The notes below the pieces were generated by a model that was not told the origin of the DNA, searched no databases, and saw only the letters and a list, made by a program, of their open reading frames with translations. DNA of 9,642 bases, taken from assembly GCA_028693775.1 (NCBI GenBank), contig JAQUUS010000043.1, positions 1-9,642 on the forward strand, written 5' to 3'. How positions within the stretch are numbered: position 1 is the stretch's first letter; every line of letters begins with the position of its first letter. Source of the stretch: Alphaproteobacteria bacterium (GTDB lineage: Bacteria > Pseudomonadota > Alphaproteobacteria > UBA9219). The position numbers and the translations under genes are program-made. Below are positions 1 through 6,391 of the stretch, piece by piece.

Positions 1-195
1 AACATCGAAAAGCTGGAAGAAGAAATCGCCTACGCCGAGAACCGCCGCGCCGATCACGACCTGTACACAAAAGACGCCGAATTGTTCGACAGCCTCACAA
101 AAGGCCTTGCCCGCTCCCGCGCCGAGCTCAGCGCCGCCGAAGACCGCTGGCTCGAGCTCGAAGAGCTCAAAGCGTCCGTTTCTGCACCCGCCTAG
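1..195 (+). CDS. ABC-F family ATPase, C-terminal end (partial)
   Basis: Only the last 64 codons and the TAG stop are present; the gene enters from the left edge. The peptide is highly charged and helical, with a KLEEEIAYAE stretch, a DLYTKDAELFDSL stretch and the closing RWLELEEL motif. This matches the C-terminal coiled-coil region of Uup-like ABC-F ATPases, where a 'DP-LY-KD---F--L' segment is followed by 'AEERWLELEE'. ABC-F proteins are soluble twin-ATPase proteins that act on ribosomes or nucleic acid rather than as transporters. The two ATPase domains lie outside the window, so assignment rests on the tail alone. The gene converges with the next one, with 7 bases between the two stops and no strong terminator hairpin visible there. 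Confidence 0.75.
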   Translation, partial: NIEKLEEEIAYAENRRADHDLYTKDAELFDSLTKGLARSRAELSAAEDRWLELEELKASVSAPA

Positions 196-202
196 CCGGG
201 CG

Positions 203-718
203 TCATACCGGGTCCGGGTTCATCGCCTTCTCGAAACAGGCGGAAAGCGTCTTCATTTTCTGGCGCAAGGGAGGGGGCAGTTCTTTCCCCTGAACCGTGC
301 CCATGGGAATAAAGAGCTCCGAAACGGCATCCGAGGAGACAAGAACCTGCGGCGCGTAAGCGCCCGGATCGGGTTCGATTCTTGACAGTCCCATCGAATG
401 GGAATGCGTATATCGTCCCGTCGTGACGCTTTTGGCGAAAGGATCGAAGATTCTGACAAAAGAGACGGCGACGACGGGATTTCTGGTCTCGTCTTTGAGC
501 GAACAGACCTTGGCGGATTGAACGGGATCTCCCGAGTGGCGTTTGTAGTTGCCGAAAGGAACGTTGTGTACTTCCTCGCAAATGAACTCGTCCTTGTTGA
601 AAACGACAAAGCGGTATCTTCCGTCTGCGCCTTCCGCCCGCATGGATTGGGCGAGGGAGGCCTCGAAGCCCGAAGGCAAATCGAAATTCATGGTTCCGAT
701 AGCTGTGACATCAAGCAT
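203..718 (-). CDS. hypothetical protein, 171 aa
   Basis: I do not recognise this protein family. It is predicted to be soluble, with no signal peptide or membrane segment. It has mixed alpha/beta-like composition, three scattered cysteines and a proline-rich stretch near residues 145-150 (KELPPPLRQK). The start is well supported: an AGGAGG Shine-Dalgarno sequence (complement at 727-732) sits 8 bases before the ATG at 718. The peptide composition looks like a real protein, whereas the opposite-strand frames over the same bases are basic and low-complexity. It stands alone, converging with the ABC-F gene, and a possible promoter lies just upstream at 751-779. Function unknown. Confidence 0.75.
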   Translation of the reverse strand: MLDVTAIGTMNFDLPSGFEASLAQSMRAEGADGRYRFVVFNKDEFICEEVHNVPFGNYKRHSGDPVQSAKVCSLKDETRNPVVAVSFVRIFDPFAKSVTTGRYTHSHSMGLSRIEPDPGAYAPQVLVSSDAVSELFIPMGTVQGKELPPPLRQKMKTLSACFEKAMNPDPV

Positions 719-726
719 GGAAAAAG

Positions 727-732
727 CCTCCT
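727..732 (-). promoter_or_regulatory. consensus Shine-Dalgarno for the 171-aa gene
   Basis: On the - strand this reads AGGAGG, 8 bases before the ATG at 716-718. It fixes the start of the 171-aa gene and is the strongest evidence that this unrecognised frame is translated. Confidence 0.8.
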
Positions 733-750
733 TTAAAAAAGATCGCCTCG

Positions 751-779
751 ACTATGCGCAAAAAAGACCCTCGGGGCAA
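751..779 (-). promoter_or_regulatory. candidate sigma70-type promoter for the 171-aa gene
   Basis: On the - strand, TTGCCC (complement 774-779) and CATAGT (complement 751-756) are separated by 17 bases. Each hexamer matches the sigma70 consensus at 4 of 6 positions. The start site would fall about 25-30 bases before the start codon. This is a pattern match only. Confidence 0.35.
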
Positions 780-837
780 GCCAACCCTTTGGCATGGAAG
801 GATAAAAGAAAAATCCCAAAATAATAGGAAAACTCCC

Positions 838-866
838 TTGACATCCCGCGCGGCCCATGTTATTTA
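838..866 (+). promoter_or_regulatory. candidate sigma70-type promoter for the small RNA region
   Basis: A perfect TTGACA lies at 838-843, followed by a GC-rich 17-base spacer and TATTTA at 861-866. A TTGACA box with a GC-rich spacer is common in alphaproteobacterial housekeeping promoters, though the -10 match is weak (3 of 6). No start codon with a Shine-Dalgarno sequence follows closely. Transcription would begin near 873, in front of several hairpins. Confidence 0.45.
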
Positions 867-872
867 TCCCAC

Positions 873-1014
873 ACGCTCGAAAGAGCGCGTTTGGATCGGC
901 TCCGGGCCCGTTCCGCCGGCAGATATGGGAAGAAGGCCGGGGAAGATTCAGGCAGGCTGCATGTGTTGCCGTTTGCGAAAGCAAGCGGGAAGCGCGCTTC
1001 CTATTTGTTTGTTT
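873..1014 (+). ncRNA. candidate structured small RNA, about 140 nt
   Basis: The segment between the TTGACA promoter and a terminator-like palindrome folds into a chain of local hairpins. Hairpin 1 is CGCTC-GAAA-GAGCG at 874-887. Hairpin 2 pairs 911-920 with 936-944, nine base pairs with one bulged G. Hairpin 3 has an 8-bp stem at 969-976 and 981-988 closed by a GAAA tetraloop. Hairpin 4 is the 14-base perfect palindrome at 988-1001, followed by a T-rich tract. The + strand frames across it lack a Shine-Dalgarno sequence. I could not match it to 6S, 4.5S (SRP), tmRNA or RNase P RNA. It could instead be a leader for the open frame downstream. The structures are read by eye without energy calculation. 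Confidence 0.4.
988..1014 (+). terminator. candidate intrinsic terminator of the small RNA
   Basis: A perfect 14-base palindrome, GGAAGCGCGCTTCC (988-1001), is followed by TATTTGTTTGTTT. On the + strand this gives a GC-rich hairpin and an interrupted U-rich tail. The - strand has no T run after the hairpin, which gives the element a direction. Confidence 0.45.
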
Positions 1015-1046
1015 AAAGGGATTGAAAGAAAGGCTTATTCAGATGA

Positions 1047-1334
1047 GTTAAAGCGGAATATATCCCGACAGGAGAAAGACAAGTTATTGCGGTAGGGACG
1101 CCGCCTTCGGATCATCTATGGGTTGGTCTGGTCGCAGGAGGGGCTGCGTGCGCCACGGCAGCTCTTTATTGTGCCGTCGGAGCCATAGAGGGGGCGGGAC
1201 GCGGCGATTTTGCATCGGCGGCGATGGCGACCTGCGCTTCAATCGGACTTGGTGAGGTGTCGAGGCAAACTATAGGCTGGGTTTGCCGCGATGCGGATTC
1301 GAATAGACGTATGATGTCCTGCGGTCGCGCCTAG
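1047..1334 (+). pseudogene. hydrophobic open frame without a normal start; small gene or remnant
   Basis: The frame is open from 1047 to a TAG at 1332-1334 (95 codons), but its first ATG comes only at about codon 60. An AGGAG at 1070-1074 sits upstream of an in-frame ATT at 1086, which would give 82 residues. ATT is a very rare start, so either the true start has been lost by mutation or frameshift, or the frame is not translated. The product would have a hydrophobic, Gly/Ala/Cys-rich core (LWVGLVAGGAACATAAL, then YCAVGAIEGAG), a second small-residue stretch, and a basic tail (DSNRRMMSCGRA). This suggests one or two membrane-like helices. The composition is more protein-like than the other frames, but I recognise no family. 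Confidence 0.3.
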
Positions 1335-1354
1335 GTCGTTCGCCGGAGGCAGCT

Positions 1355-4300
1355 TCAAGCGGCCCTGACGGCGCGAAGGGCTTCCTCGGCCTTGCTGCCG
1401 TCGCGGATGGCGATAGCGGCGTCCAGATCGACCGACACCAGTTGCGACACGCCTTTTTCGCTCATGGTGACGCCGAAGAGGCGATCCATGTGCGCCATGG
1501 TGACGCGTTGGTGGGTGATGATAAGGAAGCGTGCGTTGGTTTCCTTCGAAATCCGCGACACGAGCTTGCAGAAGCGGTCGATATTGCTTTCGTCCAAAGC
1601 GGCCTCGGCTTCGTCGAGCACGCAGATGGGCGAGGGGTGCGTCTGGAAGACGGCAAAAAGAAGAGCCAAAGCCGTGAGCGTCCGTTCGCCGCCCGAGAGC
1701 AGCGAAAGCGCCTGCATTTTCTTTCCGGGCGGGCTTGCATAGATTTCGAGGCCCGCATTCATCGGATCCTCTCCGTCGATGAGCTCCAGATACGCGCGTC
1801 CGCCGTTAAACAATCCCTTGAACAAGGACTGGAAGTGCTCGTTGACGCAGGTAAAGGCGTTTTGCAACCGGTCGCGTGCCTCGGCGTTGAGCTGCGAAAT
1901 GCCCTGCCGCAGCTTCGAGATGCCGCCCACAAGGTCTTCCTTTTCTTTTTGCAGCGTGTCGATCTGGGTCTGCATGGCCTCGGCCTCGGAGTCGGCGCGC
2001 AGATTGACGGGCCCCATGTTGTCGCGTTCGCGCACATAGCGGGCCAGCGTCTGCTCCAGTTCTGCCAGATCGGGCAAAGGCTCGCCGTCCTTGAGCTCGG
2101 CCAAAGCGGGCAAATCTTCGGGCCCGCACGAAAGCTTCTCGGCCATGCGCTCGCGCAACGTCTTGAAATGTTCGGCGGCGGCCTGAACGGCAGCCTCGCA
2201 ACGCACGCGTTCTTCGCGCGCCGTGCCCAGGGCGTTTTCGTCGCGCTTCAATTGCTGCTCGACTTCGCCAAGTTTGGTCTCGGTCGAGATCAGAAGGTCC
2301 GCCGCATCCTTGCGCTTGGCTTCGGCAGCCGAAAGCTCTGTCAACAGCGCCGCGCGCTTGGCCTGCAATTCGGCGGGGCGTTCGCGGAGTTCTTTCAAGC
2401 GGGCGTCGGCTTCCTCCATGCGCGAGGTGAGCGACGTAATCTGCTGCTGCGCGGCCGAAAGGCGCGATTGCCACGCGGTCGTCTCTGCGGCCACGATCTC
2501 GCTGCGGGCGAGCCCGGCCTTCTTTTCGCGGGTCAGGCGGTCGCTGTCGCTTTTACTGACGGCCTGCTTGCTGCGCAGCTCGGCCAGTCTGGTGCGGTTC
2601 TCGTTGATGGCGAGCCGCGCGGCGTCGAGATCCGGCAAAGCTTTCAGTTCGTCGTCGATGTCCGAAGCACGGGATTGAAGGCCCACGATGTCGGCTGTAA
2701 TCTGGCGCAGCGTGTCGTCCATGGCCGCGAGCTTCGAAGTCATCTCGGTGGATTCTTTTTCCTGCTTGGCATAGGTCGAGCGCGCGTCGTTAACGGCGGC
2801 ATAGGCCTTGGAAAGATTCTTGCGGGCCAGAAGGTCTTCTTCCTGCCGCTGGGCGAGGAAAGCGGTCGATTCCGCCAGCGTGGTTTCGGCGCGTTCGGCT
2901 TCCGCAACCGCTGTGGCGATCATCTCCTCAAGAGCGGCGACGCGGTTGCGTTGCTGAAGGCGCAAAGCCGTGGATGTTTTTGCGTCCGGGGTGAGCGTAA
3001 AGCCGTCCCAGCGCCAGGCCCATCCGTCGCGGCTCACGATAATCTGGCCTGCGCGGAGATTGCGAACGGCGTCTTGCCCGGCCTCGGCGTTTTCGACCAG
3101 CCCGATCTGGGAGAGACAGCGCGCGAGCGCAGGCGGCGCCTTCACGAATTGCGCAAGCGAAGCGACGCCCTCGGGGAGGGCAGGCGCTTCGGCCATGGGG
3201 CCCATGTCGCGCCAGTGCTTGGCTGAAGAGGGATCGAGCGCGGCGGTGAGCGCCTCGCCCACGGCGATCGCAAGGGCGTTTTCGAGCCCCGGCGTGACGG
3301 AGATCAGATCGATCACCTGTTCGCCGGTGTCTTCGTGGGTTTCGAGAAGCGCGGTGAGCGCATCGCTCTCGGCGCGAAGTTTCGTAACCTCGGCCTTGGC
3401 GTTTTGCGCGATGTCGCGGGCCTGAACCTGAAGGGCCTCGGCCTCGCGATAAAACGTTTCGGCATCCTGAGCCAGAGACTGGCGCTTGGCCAGCTCGGTT
3501 TCGGTTGCTTCGACCAAAGCCTCGGCCAAAGCCAGATCGGGACGTGTCGCCGCTTCTGCGGCCAGAGCCACGCGCTGCGAGTCCATCTGCGCCCGGCGTT
3601 CGGCCAGCTTGGTGCGACGCTCGGCCAGAGAGTCGTTTTCGCGCTGAAGGGAATTTTTGCGGGCTTCGGCGCTCGCGGTTTCCTGCATTTGACGGGCAAG
3701 CTCGACGTCCAGAGCGTCAACCTCCGACGTCAAGGAAGCCAGCGTTTCCGTAATCTGCGGAAGCTCTTCGTCAATGCCTGCCAGAGTCTTGGCCAGAAGG
3801 GCGGCTTCGTCCAGAAGCTTGACGATGGCCGTTTCGCCATCCTTGCTGCGGGCTATTTCGCGCGCGCGGTCGGCAGTGGTTTGCTCGAGCCTTTGCTGCT
3901 GTTCGCGCGTTTCGGCTTCGATGCGCCGGGTTTCGGAATCGATCTGCTCGCGCGCAAGGGTCAGCTTCTGCACGATGGCGGCGGCTGCGGCCTCGGCCTG
4001 ACGCATGGCGGGAAGCTCTGCGGCGATTTCGGTCCGCGCGGCGTTGCCTTGCGTCACGACGGCCAAAAGCTCTGCGGCGCGCGCTTCGGCGGCCTGAAAG
4101 GCGTCCTTGGCCGCCGTTTCGTTCTGACCCGCTTCGATCCAGCGCAAATGGAGCAGGGCGGCTTCGGTACGGCGAATATGATCGGCGAGGTTGCGATAGC
4201 GCGAGGCCTGGCGAACCTGGGTTTTCAGGCTGCGCAGTTGAGTATCGTAGGTCTGAAGAACGTCGTCGACGCGGGTAAGATTTTGCTCGGCAGCCTTGAG

Positions 4301-4849
4301 TTTGAGCTCGGCCTCATGCCTGCGGGCCTGAAGGCCGGAGGTTCCTGCGGCTTCTTCGAGGATCTGGCGGCGGTCCTGCGGCTTGGCGCGAATGAGGGCG
4401 TCGATCTGCCCTTGTCCGACGAGATTCGTGGAGTGCGAGCCGGTCGACTGGTCAGCAAACAGAAGCTTGACGTCGCGGCGGCGGACAGGCTTGCCGTTGA
4501 CGCGATAATCCGAGCCGTTGCCGCGCTCGATCTGGCGCATGATGTGAAGGGTTTCCTCGGAATTGAATTCGGCGGAAGCCGTACGAGCGGAATTGTCGAG
4601 TTCAAGCGTGACTTCGGCGAGGTTGCGCGAGGGGCGCATGGCCGTGCCCGCAAAAATCACGTCGTCCATCTCGCCGCCGCGAAGGCTCTTGGCGGAATTT
4701 TCGCCCATGACCCAGCGCAAGGCCTCGACAAGGTTGGACTTGCCGCAGCCGTTGGGACCGACGATGCCGGTCATGCCCGGGCCGATGTGGAGATCGGTCG
4801 GTTCGACGAAAGATTTAAAGCCGTGAAGGCGTAAACGCGTAAAGTTCAC
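1355..4849 (-). CDS. smc: chromosome segregation protein SMC
   Basis: This is a full-length bacterial SMC of 1164 aa, close to the usual size. SMC dimers with ScpA/ScpB form a ring-shaped ATPase that compacts and separates newly replicated chromosomes. The N-terminal head has Walker A GPNGCGKS (residues 31-38) and a Q-loop near VGQGQID (144-150). Long Ala/Glu/Arg-rich coiled coils (about 170-510 and 625-940) flank a hinge (about 512-622). The C-terminal head has signature LSGGE (1051-1055), Walker B ICVLDE (1075-1080), D-loop (1081-1087) and switch histidine H1113, so the ATPase looks intact. The start is a GTG at 4847-4849: MNFTRLRLHGFKSF fits the family N-terminus and a GAGGGG lies 7 bases upstream. 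The motif set (ALRWVMGENSAKSLRGG) is typical of alphaproteobacteria. scpA and scpB are not in the window. Confidence 0.97.
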   Translation of the reverse strand: MNFTRLRLHGFKSFVEPTDLHIGPGMTGIVGPNGCGKSNLVEALRWVMGENSAKSLRGGEMDDVIFAGTAMRPSRNLAEVTLELDNSARTASAEFNSEETLHIMRQIERGNGSDYRVNGKPVRRRDVKLLFADQSTGSHSTNLVGQGQIDALIRAKPQDRRQILEEAAGTSGLQARRHEAELKLKAAEQNLTRVDDVLQTYDTQLRSLKTQVRQASRYRNLADHIRRTEAALLHLRWIEAGQNETAAKDAFQAAEARAAELLAVVTQGNAARTEIAAELPAMRQAEAAAAAIVQKLTLAREQIDSETRRIEAETREQQQRLEQTTADRAREIARSKDGETAIVKLLDEAALLAKTLAGIDEELPQITETLASLTSEVDALDVELARQMQETASAEARKNSLQRENDSLAERRTKLAERRAQMDSQRVALAAEAATRPDLALAEALVEATETELAKRQSLAQDAETFYREAEALQVQARDIAQNAKAEVTKLRAESDALTALLETHEDTGEQVIDLISVTPGLENALAIAVGEALTAALDPSSAKHWRDMGPMAEAPALPEGVASLAQFVKAPPALARCLSQIGLVENAEAGQDAVRNLRAGQIIVSRDGWAWRWDGFTLTPDAKTSTALRLQQRNRVAALEEMIATAVAEAERAETTLAESTAFLAQRQEEDLLARKNLSKAYAAVNDARSTYAKQEKESTEMTSKLAAMDDTLRQITADIVGLQSRASDIDDELKALPDLDAARLAINENRTRLAELRSKQAVSKSDSDRLTREKKAGLARSEIVAAETTAWQSRLSAAQQQITSLTSRMEEADARLKELRERPAELQAKRAALLTELSAAEAKRKDAADLLISTETKLGEVEQQLKRDENALGTAREERVRCEAAVQAAAEHFKTLRERMAEKLSCGPEDLPALAELKDGEPLPDLAELEQTLARYVRERDNMGPVNLRADSEAEAMQTQIDTLQKEKEDLVGGISKLRQGISQLNAEARDRLQNAFTCVNEHFQSLFKGLFNGGRAYLELIDGEDPMNAGLEIYASPPGKKMQALSLLSGGERTLTALALLFAVFQTHPSPICVLDEAEAALDESNIDRFCKLVSRISKETNARFLIITHQRVTMAHMDRLFGVTMSEKGVSQLVSVDLDAAIAIRDGSKAEEALRAVRAA

Positions 4850-4875
4850 TCAAAACCCCTCTAACAAATAACCTG

Positions 4876-4955
4876 TCTTTCCGGGTCGGCCTTTGGCCGT
4901 CGGTCCGGAAAGAGAAAACGTTTAACCGGGTTTAAGGCTCCGGAAAGACGTTTAA
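4876..4955. repeat. inverted repeat plus extra arm between dsbA-like and smc
   Basis: TCTTTCCGG (4876-4884) and CCGGAAAGA (4905-4913) form a perfect 9-bp stem, enclosing a smaller CGGCC-TTT-GGCCG hairpin. A second CCGGAAAGA occurs at 4940-4948. Both right-hand copies are followed by ACGTTTAA (4918-4925 and 4948-4955), and the second overlaps the dsbA-like stop codon. In the dsbA-smc transcript, two identical left arms could compete for one right arm. The hairpin is followed only by a weak T-rich stretch on the - strand, so it may be a leaky terminator, an RNA processing site or a small repeated palindrome. Confidence 0.6.
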
Positions 4956-5575
4956 TTCTTTGACGCTTTTTTAGACGCAATAGCGCGGTCCAGGATTGCG
5001 GCGAAAGCGTCTATGCCCTGAGCCCCATTGATGACGTCGGCGCCGTAATTGATGACAAAAGTCGGAGTAGCTTCGATCTGATAGCGTGTCTCCGCATCGG
5101 TCCGGTCCTTGATCAAGGCTTCATGTATTTTCGGGTCGTTGGCGCAGGCCTTGGCCTTTTCCTTGGGCAAGCCGCCCAAAGCGGCGAACTGATAGAGCTT
5201 GGCCTCAGAGCCAGCTCCCCCGAAATTGCGTTCCATCATAGACATATAAAGGGTTTTGATGAAAGCAAAATACTCATCCTTGGGCATGCAATGAGCGATG
5301 GCGGCGGATTTGAGGCTGAGCCCGTTAAGAGGGAAATCGTGAACGACGAAATACACTTTTCCCGTGTCGATGTAGCGCTTCTGGATTTTGGGCAGAGTAT
5401 TAATAAAGAAATCTGCACAATGAGAACAGGTTATGGACATGTATTCGTCGACCCTGACGGGGGCTTTGGGATCGCCCAGAATATGCTCTGTCAGAATGCG
5501 TTCTTCTGCAAAGCCGGCGGACGGAAGTACGAAGGCCAGGACGGCAAGCGCCATTCCCCTGAAAATCCAATGCAT
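4952..5575 (-). CDS. periplasmic DsbA-like thiol:disulfide oxidoreductase
   Basis: This 207-aa protein has a signal peptide (hydrophobic core about residues 7-18, likely cleavage after the Ala of AGFA at 23) and a thioredoxin fold. The redox motif is CSHC (C50-C53) after the strand VRVDEYMSITC. The cis-proline loop is TP at 170-171 in EATPTFVIN, and GAQ..DAF near the end matches the family C-terminus. It should act outside the cytoplasm, making or rearranging protein disulfides, as in the thioredoxin_4/DsbA-like family. Two more cysteines (C96, C144) may form a structural disulfide, as in BdbD-like members. The start has a strong GGGAGG site just upstream and a TATAAT promoter before that. 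It precedes smc on the same strand, a common alphaproteobacterial arrangement that does not imply a shared function. Which disulfide pathway and partner it uses cannot be told. Confidence 0.9.
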   Translation of the reverse strand: MHWIFRGMALAVLAFVLPSAGFAEERILTEHILGDPKAPVRVDEYMSITCSHCADFFINTLPKIQKRYIDTGKVYFVVHDFPLNGLSLKSAAIAHCMPKDEYFAFIKTLYMSMMERNFGGAGSEAKLYQFAALGGLPKEKAKACANDPKIHEALIKDRTDAETRYQIEATPTFVINYGADVINGAQGIDAFAAILDRAIASKKASKN

Positions 5576-5608
5576 GAACCCTCCCTAAGGTCGAATCAGA
5601 CGAAGCGG

Positions 5609-5638
5609 ATTATAAAGGAAGGTGAACGCCTAACTCAA
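5609..5638 (-). promoter_or_regulatory. candidate promoter for the dsbA-like (and smc) genes
   Basis: On the - strand, TTGAGT (complement 5633-5638) and a perfect TATAAT (complement 5609-5614) are 18 bases apart. Transcription would start near 5602, giving a short leader of about 27 bases before the dsbA-like ATG. Confidence 0.55.
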
Positions 5639-5738
5639 GGTAAGAGCATTAACGTTTAAGGAAGGAATGCGGCCTGAGCGTTAAAATTTGCATTTTGCAT
5701 GTTACAGGGGCTTTGTTCTTTGTGTTTTGTTTAAAAAC

Positions 5739-5757
5739 AACGCGATGCGGCGTTTTT
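5739..5757. terminator. hairpin with T run, terminator-like
   Basis: AACGC (5739-5743) and GCGTT (5750-5754) form a short stem that runs into a six-T tract. A run of A's precedes it, so it looks similar on both strands. No gene ends nearby on either strand, so its role is unclear; it may be a relic or a block between the divergent units. Confidence 0.3.
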
Positions 5758-5803
5758 TGAAGGGATTTTCTCTGTTTTCAAAGATTTTCGGCGGGGGTCG
5801 GTC

Positions 5804-5811
5804 TTAACCAT
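5804..5811 (+). promoter_or_regulatory. possible CtrA half-site (TTAACCAT)
   Basis: TTAACCAT equals the left half-site bound by the alphaproteobacterial regulator CtrA (full site TTAA-N7-TTAA). Here the position of the second half reads GCAA, so only half is preserved. It lies about 130 bases upstream of a chemotaxis-like operon, the class of target CtrA controls in several alphaproteobacteria. An eight-base match can occur by chance. Confidence 0.25.
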
Positions 5812-5940
5812 GCGGCAAGATTTATGTGCGAAGTATGGAAAACTTTCATCCGTCTTGCCGCCGCAAGCGGGCGGGACCGTCCTTAGCTACGCCTTCTGCG
5901 TGCTGCGCGGAGGGAAAATCCTATCCTGAGGAGAACGAAC

Positions 5941-6378
5941 GTGAGCCAATTGGCCAGCCTAAAGGTGCTTATTGCCGACGATCACTTCCTGATACGGCAA
6001 TTTGTCCGAAATACATTGAAGGAGTCGAAGATCGAGAACGTCGAGACGGCCGGAGATGGAAACGAGGCGATCGACCTTGTTCAGAAGGCGAAGAGTACCG
6101 ATCAACCCTTTGATATCGTTTTTCTCGACTGGAACATGCCGACGGTATCCGGACTGGACGTTCTGACTTTTTTCCGGGCCAAGCCCGAATATTCGGATAC
6201 GGCGTTTGTGATGCTGACGGCAGAGTCCGAGCAACAGAATTTGATGAAAGCGATCAAGGCGGGCGCGACATCCTATATCGTCAAGCCGGTATCTCCGGCG
6301 GAACTGAGCAAGAAGCTTTACGAGATCAACGAATGGATCAAGCGCAAGCGCCAATCGTCGAACGGCTTTTTTAGCTAG
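5941..6378 (+). CDS. CheY-like single-domain response regulator
   Basis: This 145-aa protein consists of one receiver domain with no output domain. Key residues are present: acidic pair D13-D14 in VLIADDH, phosphoacceptor D63 in FLDWNMP, switch threonine T93 in MLTAE, aromatic Y112 in SYIVKP and lysine K115. It should take a phosphoryl group on D63 from a kinase Hpt histidine and act by binding a partner, as CheY does at the flagellar motor. The target is not shown. The start is GTG, with GAGGAG seven bases upstream, and MSQLASLKVLIADD fits the family N-terminus. The next gene, a CheX-like phosphatase, begins 14 bases after the stop. A short basic tail (KRKRQSSNGFFS) follows the last helix. 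It could instead be a CpdR/DivK-type receiver, but the CheX neighbour favours a CheY role. Confidence 0.92.
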   Translation: MSQLASLKVLIADDHFLIRQFVRNTLKESKIENVETAGDGNEAIDLVQKAKSTDQPFDIVFLDWNMPTVSGLDVLTFFRAKPEYSDTAFVMLTAESEQQNLMKAIKAGATSYIVKPVSPAELSKKLYEINEWIKRKRQSSNGFFS

Positions 6379-6391
6379 CGGGGGGAGCGAC

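Larger units (their letters stand above)
719..1354. other. long intergenic region between the 171-aa gene and smc
   Basis: This region of about 640 bases holds no gene with both a standard start and a Shine-Dalgarno sequence. From left to right it contains the leader and possible promoter of the 171-aa gene, an A-rich stretch (about 800-835), a TTGACA promoter with a structured candidate small RNA ending near 1014, and the hydrophobic start-less frame ending at 1334. No convincing terminator follows the smc stop on the - strand. Confidence 0.6.
5576..5940. other. divergent intergenic region between dsbA-like and the cheY-like operon
   Basis: No gene is supported in these 365 bases. The left part carries the dsbA-like promoter. 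The middle is T-rich, with a short direct repeat (TTTGCATTTTGCAT, about 5687-5700). A hairpin lies at 5739-5754 and a TTAACCAT at 5804-5811. The last 90 bases contain a small hairpin, CTTGC-CGCC-GCAAG (5854-5867), and end in the Shine-Dalgarno sequence GAGGAG (5928-5933) of the receiver gene. A leader of this length leaves room for regulation of the operon. I could not identify a clear sigma70 promoter facing right. Confidence 0.5.

Noticed and set aside
187..200. Short hairpin CCCG...CGGG between the converging stops
   Set aside because: It has only four pairs and no T run, so it is not a credible terminator.
780..793. GCCAA-CCCT-TTGGC hairpin
   Set aside because: The stem is five base pairs with no T tract on either strand. 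It overlaps a possible -35 box only at its edge and does not look functional.
860..872. DnaA box near the small RNA promoter (TTATCCCACA)
   Set aside because: It differs from TTATCCACA by an inserted base, and no cluster of similar boxes is nearby.
873..1014. 6S, SRP (4.5S), RNase P or tmRNA identity for the structured region
   Set aside because: The conserved SRP GGAAGGAAGCA-type core, RNase P and tmRNA signatures are not seen. The string of short hairpins does not resemble the long rod of 6S.
754..1095. + strand frames of 113 and 64 codons across the candidate small RNA
   Set aside because: Neither has a ribosome site before its ATG. The peptides are basic and low in structure, and they run through the hairpins.
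1442..4834. Two very long + strand frames (about 594 and 499 codons) opposite smc
   Set aside because: They lie fully antisense to an intact SMC with all catalytic motifs. Their Gly/Leu/Arg-rich composition is the usual shadow of GC-rich coiled-coil coding DNA, and they contain no recognisable domains.
5826..6113. + strand frame starting at an ATG upstream of the receiver gene
   Set aside because: It has no ribosome site, overlaps the receiver gene in another frame, and its Arg/Lys/Glu-rich peptide has no domain.
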